6,977 bases of DNA from an uncultured Collinsella sp. (GCA_900548515.1 URKU01000097.1:1-6977); one strand, 5' to 3'. Shown: positions 1-5,640, numbered from the stretch's first letter. Numbers and translations are program-made. Notes: generated by a model not told the origin, from the sequence alone.

Positions 1-483
1 CGCACCGAATACCTGCTGAGCGACAACATCGACGAGTTCTTCGCGAGCGTTTTGGAGCAGACGGACGGCAAGCTCGACTACGTCGTCGACGCCATCGACA
101 CCATCTCGGCCAAGCTCACCATTGCCAAATATGCTCAGGACCACGACATTCGTTTGGTTAGCTCCATGGGCGGGGCCAACAAGCTCCATCCCGAGTGCCT
201 CCGCTTTGCCGACATTTTCGATACGGTACGCGACCCCATGAGCCGCATCATGCGCAAAGAATGTAAGAAGCGCGGAATCAAGAGTCTGCACGTGCTGTTT
301 AGCTGCGAGGAATCGGTTAAGACCCAACCCCGCGATCCGTCCAACATCCACGAGCGTACCGAGTTGGGTACCGCTAGTTTTATGCCGCCCATCATGGGTC
401 AGATGATTGCCGGCGAGGTTATCCGCCAGATCAGTGGACGCGGCACCGAGCGTGTGCGCGCCGACGGCCAACGCCTGGACTAG
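1..483 (+). CDS. tcdA: tRNA threonylcarbamoyladenosine dehydratase (TcdA-like), 3' part
   Basis: The reading frame is open from the first base of the window, so this is the C-terminal 160 residues of a longer ThiF/MoeB/HesA-fold protein; family members run to about 250 residues, and the ATP-binding N-terminal part lies outside. TcdA uses ATP to cyclise N6-threonylcarbamoyladenosine at position 37 of ANN-decoding tRNAs. Visible family landmarks are DYVVDAIDT (residues 26-34 of the visible part), SSMGGANK (54-61), the basic stretch RIMRKECKKRGIKS (82-95) and FMPPIMGQMIAGEVI (127-141). They follow the order known for TcdA rather than MoeB or ThiF, which normally carry zinc-binding CxxC pairs; none is seen here. 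The next gene begins 14 nt after the stop, suggesting an operon. The TTG at 52 lies inside the conserved domain and is not a plausible start. Family assignment is firm; the exact substrate is inferred. Confidence 0.88.
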   Translation, partial: RTEYLLSDNIDEFFASVLEQTDGKLDYVVDAIDTISAKLTIAKYAQDHDIRLVSSMGGANKLHPECLRFADIFDTVRDPMSRIMRKECKKRGIKSLHVLFSCEESVKTQPRDPSNIHERTELGTASFMPPIMGQMIAGEVIRQISGRGTERVRADGQRLD

Positions 484-497
484 CGGAGTGCGCCGAG

Positions 498-1280
498 ATG
501 GAGCCCCGGTTATTTGATGCACACTGCCATCTTGATTTGATGGCTCACCCGGACGCCGTTGCCGATGAGGCGACGGCACTGGGCTTGGGCCTATTTGATT
601 GCGGCGTCGATCCACGTGACTTTTCGGCCGCAAACGAGCGCGCCCATCGCCAACCAAGCATCATCGCCGGCATTGGGCTTCACCCCTGGTGGCTTGCCGA
701 CGGTCGCTGCGGTCCTGCCGAAATCAATCTGCTTTGCGAAGTTGCAGCCCAAGAGCGCTACATCGGCGAGGTGGGACTCGACTTTTCTGCGCGCTTTGCC
801 GGAAGCGAGCCGCTGCAAACACAGGCACTTGACCGGCTCTGCGAGGCTCTCGCGCAACATCCTCTTACCGGGCGTGTGATATCAATTCACGACGTTCGTT
901 CGGCAGGAGCCGTACTGGACGTCCTCGAATCGCATGGACTACTCATCCCAAACCCCGACTCCCCCGCTATCATCTTCCACTGGTTTAGCGGTACTTCGGA
1001 CGAACTCGTCCGCGCGCGTAATGCGGGCTGTTATTTTTCCGTGAACGAGCGGATGCTCGCCACCAAGCGCGGTCGCGAACACGCCCGACAGATCCCACTC
1101 GATCGTTTACTGCTCGAGACCGATGCGCCGGCGGAGGCAAACACCGAAACAAGCGCACAGTCGCTTATCAGATCGCTCACATGGACCTCAGAACGCATCG
1201 CCTCACTCAAAAACCGCGACGCAGAGTGCATCGAGTCGGCAGTTTTAGCAAATGCGCACTCTGTTTTTGACCTTCGCTAG
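498..1280 (+). CDS. TatD-family metal-dependent hydrolase
   Basis: A 260-residue TIM-barrel hydrolase of the TatD family, whose known members are metal-dependent DNases or quality-control hydrolases in the cytoplasm. The metal ligands are recognisable in order: DAHCH with H9 and H11, GEVGLD with E91, SIH with H131, FHWFSG with H161, and LLLETDAP with D209. GIGLHPW (58-64) is also typical. The length matches the family's usual 250-270. The start ATG is supported by a GGAG about nine bases upstream, in the short gap after the TcdA-like gene, and the two are likely co-transcribed. Two details are less typical: the fourth histidine sits in FHWFSG rather than the usual HCF(T/S)G, and residues 145-157 form a short insertion (HGLLIPNPDSPAI) just before it. 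The physiological substrate cannot be told from sequence; TatD paralogues are common in one genome. Confidence 0.9.
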   Translation: MEPRLFDAHCHLDLMAHPDAVADEATALGLGLFDCGVDPRDFSAANERAHRQPSIIAGIGLHPWWLADGRCGPAEINLLCEVAAQERYIGEVGLDFSARFAGSEPLQTQALDRLCEALAQHPLTGRVISIHDVRSAGAVLDVLESHGLLIPNPDSPAIIFHWFSGTSDELVRARNAGCYFSVNERMLATKRGREHARQIPLDRLLLETDAPAEANTETSAQSLIRSLTWTSERIASLKNRDAECIESAVLANAHSVFDLR

Positions 1281-1286
1281 CCCCGG

Positions 1287-1514
1287 TGGGCAAAAAATGC
1301 CAAATATGAGTACTGTTGCAAATCCAGTCACATTATTTTACGGCAAAATAGTGCCTTGATAATGTACAGCTATCCATTATCAAGGCACTTTAAGGTGGTT
1401 AAAGTCATTTTTAGCAGGTTTTAATCACTCGCAGACACCCAACTAGGCCCTCAATAGCTTAATTTCGCTGTTACTAAATTAGTGACAGTACTCATATTTA
1501 GCATTTTTTGTCCA
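1287..1514. repeat. MITE-like element with 30-bp terminal inverted repeats
   Basis: The left arm 1287-1316 and the reverse complement of the right arm 1485-1514 match at 28 of 30 positions; they differ only at the fourth and fifteenth bases of the arm. The arms contain CAAAAAATGC and then AAATATGAGTACTGT. The enclosed 168 bp is AT-rich, encodes no protein, and includes a perfect 15-bp hairpin. Small size, terminal inverted repeats and lack of coding content are the hallmarks of a miniature inverted-repeat element. No convincing target-site duplication is visible next to the arms, so mobility is not shown. It could instead be a fixed intergenic repeat or a large termination/processing structure between convergent genes. 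Confidence 0.6.
1350..1389. terminator. Perfect 15-bp hairpin, possible bidirectional terminator
   Basis: The arms 1350-1364 (AGTGCCTTGATAATG) and 1375-1389 pair perfectly around a 10-nt loop. On the plus strand the stem is followed by CTTTAAGG and, further on, ATTTTTAG; on the minus strand it is followed by TATTTTGCC. Both are weak U-tracts. It could end transcription from either convergent gene, or simply be the core of the surrounding repeat element. An overlapping smaller hairpin (CTTTAA at 1388-1393 with TTAAAG at 1399-1404) could compete with it. Confidence 0.45.
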
Positions 1515-1517
1515 TGG

Positions 1518-1552
1518 AGTCCCGGGGGGCGACAATTCGACTCCCCGGGACT
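1518..1552. terminator. GC-rich hairpin just after the PfkB-like gene
   Basis: AGTCCCGGGG (1518-1527) pairs perfectly with CCCCGGGACT (1543-1552) around a 15-nt loop. It begins 6 nt beyond the stop codon of the minus-strand kinase gene, where a terminator or 3'-end stabilising hairpin is expected. Neither side carries a clear U-tract: on the minus strand the stem is followed by CCATGGACAAAAAA, which would be A-rich in RNA. Simple intrinsic termination is therefore doubtful, and an RNA-stabilising role is as likely. Confidence 0.4.
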
Positions 1553-1558
1553 GCTCAC

Positions 1559-2422
1559 CTATTCGGAAATCGGCACTCCATGGCCCCAGGAGCCTTCCAT
1601 GCCGCATACGGTCGAAGCAAACCCCGCCGCAAAGTCGAGTGCACGCTCGATGGCCTCGGCACCATCCTCGCCACGCTTGACGGAATCGAGATAACACATC
1701 AGGAACGAAGTCAGGAATGAGTCGCCCGCACCCATGGTGTCCTTCATATCCGTTACCGGCTTAGCCAGTTGGCGGTAATAACGATCGCCATCATAGGCAA
1801 TGCAGCCCTCAGCGCCAGCCGTTGCCGATACGAAACGCGGACCTAGGCTCCTCACCCATGCCAGACGCTCGCGAATCTCATCCTCACTCGCGGCGTCTGC
1901 CGCGCTAAAGAACGCGAAGTCAACGTAGGGAGCAATCTGCTCGTAGTACTCGTCGGTCGAATCGTCCGAGAAGTCAAACGAAACCGTGATGCCCGCGGCC
2001 TTCAACTTGGGAAGTTCACGCTCGGTAAAGCAATAGTTGCCCGAGTGGACTACGTCGAACTGCTTCACGTACGCAAGGTCAAAGCGATCGAGCGCATAGC
2101 GCGCATCACCACGGATGCCGCCCTCATTGGAGCCAAGGAAAACACGGTCGCCGTTAACGACGGTCACGCGTGCCGCACCGTTCTCGCCGATGAGCTGCTT
2201 GCACTTGGCAAGCTCAACGTCCTCATCCTCAAGACTCGCAATCACGTGCTCGGCAGCAGCGTCATTACCAAAGATGCCCATATACGCGGAGCGCGCGGCT
2301 CCGCATTTCTTGGCATACACGGCAAAGTTCACCGCATTGCCACCCGGATACATCGTGCGAATATGCTCGTAGCGGTCGACGACGTTGTCGCCAAACCCCA
2401 GTGCGCTCACGTTAAATGCCAT
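1559..2422 (-). CDS. PfkB-family sugar kinase, fructoselysine 6-kinase (FrlD)-like
   Basis: A 287-residue ribokinase/PfkB-fold kinase, which transfers phosphate from ATP to a sugar hydroxyl in the cytoplasm. Diagnostic parts are GDNVVDRY (11-18), the glycine-rich substrate motif GGNAVNFAVY (27-36), DRVF (92-95), FDFSD (149-153) and the ATP/catalytic motif DTMGAGDSF (228-236), with D234 as the expected general base. GDN-VD-Y, GGNAVN-AVY, FDFSD and PVT-DTMGAGDSF together recall E. coli FrlD, which phosphorylates fructoselysine at carbon 6. This is my reading from memory of the family; specificity may differ. The ATG has a GAGAGGGG six bases upstream. It is the last gene of a minus-strand run, 59 nt after the preceding phosphatase gene. 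The deglycase that would complete a fructoselysine route is not in the window. A general fructosamine or deoxysugar kinase is the main alternative. Confidence 0.85.
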   Translation of the reverse strand: MAFNVSALGFGDNVVDRYEHIRTMYPGGNAVNFAVYAKKCGAARSAYMGIFGNDAAAEHVIASLEDEDVELAKCKQLIGENGAARVTVVNGDRVFLGSNEGGIRGDARYALDRFDLAYVKQFDVVHSGNYCFTERELPKLKAAGITVSFDFSDDSTDEYYEQIAPYVDFAFFSAADAASEDEIRERLAWVRSLGPRFVSATAGAEGCIAYDGDRYYRQLAKPVTDMKDTMGAGDSFLTSFLMCYLDSVKRGEDGAEAIERALDFAAGFASTVCGMEGSWGHGVPISE

Positions 2423-2444
2423 AGCGCGCCCCTCTCTTATGCCA

Positions 2445-2474
2445 GCGGAACCACTGTTGTGACAACAATGCCGC
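2445..2474 (-). other. Intercistronic hairpin before the PfkB-like gene
   Basis: In the minus-strand RNA, GCGG (plus-strand complement at 2471-2474) pairs with CCGC (2445-2448). Inside it, eight more pairs including one G-U close a three-base loop at 2460-2462, with a three-base bulge on one side. There is no U-tract. It lies in the 59-nt gap between the phosphatase and kinase genes, so it may be an RNA processing or stability element that adjusts their relative expression. Confidence 0.35.
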
Positions 2475-2481
2475 CCAGAAT

Positions 2482-3141
2482 CTACGCGAGTTCCAGCAGG
2501 TCCGGCAGCTGGTCGATAATCTTGTCCGCGGCATCCTGGCTAAAGCCAAAGCGCTCCTCGCGCTTGGCAATGACCGTCAGGCCGGCTCGCTTGCCAGCGG
2601 TGATGCCAGGCACCGAATCCTCAACGCAGCAGCAGCGATTCGCGGGCAACCCCAGCAGGTCCAGCGCATGCAGGTAGATGTCGGGCTCGGGCTTGCTCTC
2701 CTTAAACTGCTCGCCGCTCACCACATACTCAAAGGCATCCGACAACCCGCACGCATTGAGCACTTCCTCGATGCTATTCATGGGAGACGAGCTGGCGAGC
2801 GCCACGCGAACGCCGCGGCGCGGCAGCTCTCGAATCGTCTCCACGGCGCCTGGGTTAATCAAAGCCTGATAGTCGCGCGGACGTTTATGCGCCCACTCGT
2901 CCCAACGGGCCAACGCTTCCTCGCCAGTAAAATGCCCCTTACCGGCGCGCTCAAACCAATCGACCAGCATATGTAGGAAGAACTGATGCGAAGTACCGAC
3001 CTGCCCATTCAACTCCTCTTGAGTCAGGTTAAGCCCAAGCTCCTTGGCAAACGCGGCAGTCTCGCCCAGGTAGTAATACTCGGTATCGACAATGACGCCG
3101 TCCATGTCAAAGATAACGGCGTCGAACGGAAATGCGGACAC
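2482..3141 (-). CDS. HAD-superfamily phosphatase, beta-phosphoglucomutase-like (HAD-IA)
   Basis: A predicted 219-residue HAD hydrolase with a GTG start. Motif I is FDMDGVIVDTE with nucleophile D12 and acid/base D14, followed by a helical cap (about 20-85). Motif II is ALASSSP (around 118), motif III is K150 in SKPEPD, and motif IV is CVEDSVPGI with E174 and D175. This layout is that of the beta-phosphoglucomutase/phosphoglycolate/sugar-phosphate phosphatase group. The GTG at 3141 is preferred over an in-frame ATG at 3189: AGGGAGGG lies 4 nt upstream of the GTG, the extra 16 residues have no family counterpart, and their codons overlap the terminator-like hairpin at 3161-3182. It sits between a Cof-type phosphatase and the PfkB-like kinase on the same strand. 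It may dephosphorylate a pathway intermediate or act as house-cleaning; mutase activity cannot be excluded. Confidence 0.87.
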   Translation of the reverse strand: MSAFPFDAVIFDMDGVIVDTEYYYLGETAAFAKELGLNLTQEELNGQVGTSHQFFLHMLVDWFERAGKGHFTGEEALARWDEWAHKRPRDYQALINPGAVETIRELPRRGVRVALASSSPMNSIEEVLNACGLSDAFEYVVSGEQFKESKPEPDIYLHALDLLGLPANRCCCVEDSVPGITAGKRAGLTVIAKREERFGFSQDAADKIIDQLPDLLELA

Positions 3142-3156
3142 GGCACCCTCCCTAAC

Positions 3157-3182
3157 AAAAGGACGCCCGCAAGCAGGCGCCC
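3157..3182 (-). terminator. Terminator-like hairpin between the two HAD genes
   Basis: Read on the minus strand, bases 3182 to 3161 form a 9-bp stem with two G-U pairs and a CTTG tetraloop, followed at once by TTTTGTTAG (3160 downward). It lies 23 nt after the stop of the Cof-type gene and about 16-20 nt before the GTG of the next HAD gene. This is a good intrinsic terminator or partial attenuator. It would lower expression of the downstream phosphatase and kinase relative to the upstream genes. Confidence 0.6.
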
Positions 3183-3205
3183 GAGCCATGCATTAATCGG
3201 CGATT

Positions 3206-4048
3206 CTAACCCAGCAGCTTATCCAGCGTCACCGCAATGCCATCTTCGTTGTTATCGGCGGTCACCATCTGGGCTACAGCCTTAACCTCTTCGACGGCGT
3301 TACCCATGGCAACACCGGTGCCGGCCCACTCAATCATGGACTTGTCGTTCTGGCCGTCGCCAAACGATACGACCTCACTGGCATCGATGCCGAGCTTGGG
3401 CAGGGCACCCTCGAGTGCGCGGGCCTTGTCGATACCGGGCGCCGTGTACTCAAAGTACCAGTCGGCCGTAAACATGCCCGAAAGCGTCTGCTTAAAGGGC
3501 GCATACATCTCCTCGTAATGCGCCTGCAGGTAGGCCGGATCGCCCGCCGTCAGCAGCTTGTCCACGGGATAAGCATCAGCGACCTCATGCAGGCTCTCCA
3601 CCTCGCGAATCTTAAGATCGCACGCGTCGCGCTCATACTTGACGATATTCTTCTGCGAGCCGTCAGGCAGCGTGATCATGCAATGGTACGAGTCCTCGAC
3701 GTGCAAATCGCGACCGAGCGAAATCATAGGGATCACGTCAAAATTACGCAGGTGATCAATCAGGCGATGCAATTCGTCGGCAGGCATAGCCTGATCGAAC
3801 AGCACCTCGTCGGTCTGGGCATCGACGACGTGTGCGCCGTTAAAGGCCACCAGCAGACCGTCATGGTTTTGAAGGTCGAGCTCTTGCGCCAAGGCGTGCA
3901 GCCCCCATGCGGGACGGCCCGAAGCCAAAATGAGCTTAATGCCCGACTCCTGCGCCGCGAGCAGCTTCTCGCGCGTACGCGGGCTAATCACTTTCTGATC
4001 GTTGGTGAGCGTACCGTCGATATCCATCGCGATGGCTTTGATTGCCAT
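3206..4048 (-). CDS. Cof-type HAD-IIB sugar phosphatase
   Basis: A predicted 280-residue cytoplasmic HAD phosphatase of the Cof/IIB type, which hydrolyses sugar phosphates and similar small phosphoesters. Motif I is AMDIDGTL with D9 and D11, motif II is LASGRP (41-46), the large C2 cap fills roughly residues 85-190, motif III is K208 in GIDKARAL, and motif IV is SFGDGQNDKSMI (228-239) with D231 and D235. The length of about 270-280 is standard. The ATG at 4048 is chosen because AGGGAGG lies five bases upstream and MAIKAIAMDIDGTL is the normal family N-terminus. An in-frame ATG at 4099 adds 17 residues with no family match. The DeoC-like gene ends 149 nt upstream on the same strand. The next HAD gene begins 64 nt downstream, across a terminator-like hairpin. 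Substrate is unknown; this family is promiscuous and paralogue-rich. Confidence 0.9.
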   Translation of the reverse strand: MAIKAIAMDIDGTLTNDQKVISPRTREKLLAAQESGIKLILASGRPAWGLHALAQELDLQNHDGLLVAFNGAHVVDAQTDEVLFDQAMPADELHRLIDHLRNFDVIPMISLGRDLHVEDSYHCMITLPDGSQKNIVKYERDACDLKIREVESLHEVADAYPVDKLLTAGDPAYLQAHYEEMYAPFKQTLSGMFTADWYFEYTAPGIDKARALEGALPKLGIDASEVVSFGDGQNDKSMIEWAGTGVAMGNAVEEVKAVAQMVTADNNEDGIAVTLDKLLG

Positions 4049-4197
4049 ATATGCCTCCCTGTCATTGAACAACCTTGTCTGAGCCATCATACAGAACACC
4101 CATCGCGACTCCGTTTACAACGGGCAAAAAGTCATATTGTCTCGAACATGAACAGCGTGTGGTCGTGAAGCTTTATCGCTCAGGTCAAATACGTCTG
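4049..4197 (-). promoter_or_regulatory. DeoC-Cof intercistronic gap with possible internal promoter
   Basis: The 149-nt gap is longer than others in this gene run. On the minus strand it contains TATGAT (complement of 4086-4091), a good -10 hexamer 37 nt upstream of the Cof start codon, but I see no good -35 at 16-18 nt. Upstream of it is a small stem, CCGTT-GTA-AACGG, at 4113-4125. An internal promoter or leader for the Cof gene is possible, but support is weak. Confidence 0.25.
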
Positions 4198-4872
4198 CTA
4201 GCGACGCTCATCCGTCGGTGCGCCCTCGACGATCGTGATGCCCGCCGATGCACCTAACGCGCTGGCGCCGGCCTCGATGAATGCGCAGGCCTCTTCGTAA
4301 TTATGGATACCGCCCGCCGCCTTGATTGCCACGGCATCGCCGAGCACCTCGTGCATCAGCCGCACGTCCTCGAGCTTAGCACCGCCAAAGCTTCTGCCGG
4401 TCGATGTCTTAAGGAATCCCGGCTTGGCCTCCAGCGCGATCTCGCATACACGGCGCTTGGCGGCGTCGTCGCCGTCCAGCTTGCACATCTCGACGATTAC
4501 CTTGTCAGTGATGCCATGCGCGCGACAAAAATCAGCAATGGTAGTCATCTCGCGCTCGATGGCATCAAAATCGCGGTTCTCGATCGACCTCTGATTCAAA
4601 ACGTAGTCAATCTCGGTAAAGCCACACGCAGCGTATTCCTCAAACCTCGCAAGCTTCTCCTCGAGCGCCATAGTGCCCTGGGGAAAGTCGATAGCGCCGG
4701 CAAGGATGATGTCAGAGTCCTCGAGCATGGCGCGGCCCGTCTCGTACTCCTGCAGGTTCGCAAATACGCAGCGAAAGTTGTACTTTAACGCCTTCTCGAC
4801 ATATTGCTCAAACGTGTCCTCGGGGGCATCGATATAGTCGATGTATTTGTTGATGGGTTTGGCAAGCGTCAT
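4198..4872 (-). CDS. deoC: Deoxyribose-phosphate aldolase (DeoC family)
   Basis: A 224-residue class I aldolase of the DeoC/LacD TIM-barrel family. The canonical enzyme cleaves 2-deoxy-D-ribose 5-phosphate to glyceraldehyde 3-phosphate and acetaldehyde through a lysine Schiff base. Visible parts in order are ILAGAIDFPQG (56-66), EIDYVLN with D89, KVIVEMCKL (124-132), FLKTSTGR with the Schiff-base lysine K155, AIKAAGGI with the proton-relay lysine K184, and GASALGASAGITI (202-214). Length matches bacterial DeoC. AAGGAGG six bases before the ATG fixes the start. One oddity is that the N-terminal IDHT-LK signature of typical DeoC is replaced by IDYIDAPED (11-19), and ASGGI or PAGGV by AAGGI. Specificity may therefore differ from the textbook enzyme. 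It is the first gene of the minus-strand run ending in a sugar kinase, consistent with a sugar-phosphate catabolic role. Confidence 0.85.
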   Translation of the reverse strand: MTLAKPINKYIDYIDAPEDTFEQYVEKALKYNFRCVFANLQEYETGRAMLEDSDIILAGAIDFPQGTMALEEKLARFEEYAACGFTEIDYVLNQRSIENRDFDAIEREMTTIADFCRAHGITDKVIVEMCKLDGDDAAKRRVCEIALEAKPGFLKTSTGRSFGGAKLEDVRLMHEVLGDAVAIKAAGGIHNYEEACAFIEAGASALGASAGITIVEGAPTDERR

Positions 4873-5183
4873 GCTGGGCCTCCTTGTTCAGGACTGACAA
4901 CCGATTCGTGGTTTCACGCGAAAAACCACGTTCAATGTACGCCCGGCATGCAAGGACAGCGTCCGCATTCCGACAAGTGGTATGAAATTAGCTTTAAACG
5001 TATATTTACAGACAGCGAATGGCACCGCACGCGGATGCCGACAGCAAGACATCCCCCTCCTCAATACACCCTCATGCCCCTTTACTGTTTGCGACCAGAA
5101 ATGATGAGCTGCACAACGTCGTTAGCGGTCGAATTCGACCTCTGACGACGTCACGCGACCCATCGTATCTGGCCGACAACAGA
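4873..5183. other. Upstream region of deoC without a gene
   Basis: About 310 bases with no convincing gene. The minus-strand promoter of deoC should lie here, and an AT-rich patch at 4981-5010 is the likeliest place, but I find no hexamer pair with both good sequence and spacing. The region holds the dyad at 4907-4930 and most of the palindrome starting at 5076. Open frames across it have no ribosome binding site and no family motifs. Confidence 0.6.
4907..4930. promoter_or_regulatory. 8-8-8 inverted repeat upstream of deoC
   Basis: CGTGGTTT (4907-4914) and AAACCACG (4923-4930) form a perfect dyad around eight bases, 35 to 58 nt before the deoC start codon. Size and position suit an operator for a sugar-responsive repressor. 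As RNA it would be a leader hairpin upstream of the ribosome binding site. No regulator gene is in the window, so its ligand is unknown. Confidence 0.45.
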
Positions 5184-5191
5184 AAAGGGGC
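5076..5191. repeat. 116-bp imperfect palindrome centred on GAATTC
   Basis: The sequence aligns without gaps to its own reverse complement over 58-base arms, centred between 5133 and 5134, with 44 of 58 positions matching. Perfect stretches include GCCCCTTT at the ends and GGTCGAATTCGACC at the centre. Counting G-U pairs, about 50 of 58 positions could pair in a minus-strand RNA and about 47 in a plus-strand RNA. The right end overlaps the left arm of the terminator at 5184-5219. It could be two diverged inverted copies of a short intergenic repeat, or a long RNA hairpin. Confidence 0.65.
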
Positions 5192-5219
5192 CCGTATCCC
5201 AACGGATACGGGCCCCTTT
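5184..5219. terminator. Strong bidirectional intrinsic terminator
   Basis: The arms 5184-5199 and 5204-5219 pair perfectly over 16 bp (AAAGGGGCCCGTATCC and its complement) around a CAAC tetraloop. The stem core is rich in G and C, and the outer pairs are A-T. On the minus strand it is followed by TCTGTTGT after the terminal TTT, a reasonable U-rich tail; on the plus strand only the stem TTT is present. It is not at the end of any gene seen here, since the flanking genes diverge, so it implies an unseen transcript or a leader attenuator. Confidence 0.8.
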
Positions 5220-5369
5220 CGGCCATGACCTATCTCAGCAGCAAAGACCACTTGCGGTGAGCGCGGTAGAACTCGATCGCACCATCTTATCCGAGCCGGG
5301 GCACGTTCGCATAGCGTGGCGCGTGACGGTTGCAAAACCACCCCATTTGAAACAAAGGCAAAAAAGTAC

Positions 5370-5396
5370 TTGCAAAGACGCGTTCCGACATATAAG
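5370..5396 (+). promoter_or_regulatory. Possible promoter for the right-hand gene pair
   Basis: TTGCAA at 5370-5375 and TATAAG at 5391-5396 resemble -35 and -10 hexamers in an AT-rich patch, but their spacing is 15 nt, shorter than the optimum. If used, transcription would start near 5403 and leave a leader of about 340 nt before the gene at 5741. The stem 5404-5411 with 5416-5423 would then sit at the very 5' end of the RNA. Confidence 0.3.
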
Positions 5397-5640
5397 TTGA
5401 TAAAAGACCGCCGTTGCGGTTTTAAGTAGATCGAGCATATGAAGTTTGAGTTTTAGCGTATAAGAGAAGGAAGATCGGCAAAGTACAACCCCAAACACAA
5501 TGACAACTTAATGAGGTAACTGCCACATGTGAGGCACCCAGGGCATTGCTGTCTCGATTTTGAGCACGATGCCTTCCGCCTTGCATGGGCCGTTCCATCC
5601 CGCCCCTGCAGCAACCGCCTCACGGGCTCATTGAAAACCG

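Larger units (their letters stand above)
1281..1558. other. AT-rich gap between convergent genes
   Basis: No gene is visible in these 278 bases, where the TatD-like gene (plus) and the PfkB-like gene (minus) converge. The stretch is clearly richer in A and T than its flanks, except for the GC-rich hairpin at its right end. It is almost fully occupied by the inverted-repeat element at 1287-1514 and the hairpin at 1518-1552. Short open frames crossing it lack ribosome binding sites and recognisable motifs. Confidence 0.7.

Noticed and set aside
135..395. Minus-strand open frame of 86 codons inside the TcdA-like gene
   Set aside because: It is antisense to conserved coding sequence and shows no family motif of its own.
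559..879. Plus- and minus-strand frames inside the TatD-like gene
   Set aside because: They overlap conserved metal-ligand motifs of the real gene and encode nothing recognisable.
1479..1720. Several short frames across the right end of the repeat element and the 3' end of the kinase gene
   Set aside because: They are out of frame with the kinase, span the GC hairpin and inverted repeat, and match no family.
2045..2677. A 210-codon plus-strand frame across the kinase and phosphatase genes
   Set aside because: It runs antisense through two genes with intact catalytic motifs and across their intergenic hairpin.
3518..4168. A 216-codon plus-strand frame antisense to the Cof-type phosphatase
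   Set aside because: Long antisense frames are common in this base composition; the minus-strand frame has all four HAD motifs.
4303..4788. A 161-codon plus-strand frame antisense to deoC
   Set aside because: The minus strand carries the intact DeoC catalytic motifs and a clear ribosome binding site.
5019..5341. Frames on both strands that each contain GRIRPLTT and end in similar residues
   Set aside because: The likeness arises because the 116-bp palindrome reads similarly on both strands; neither frame has a good ribosome binding site.
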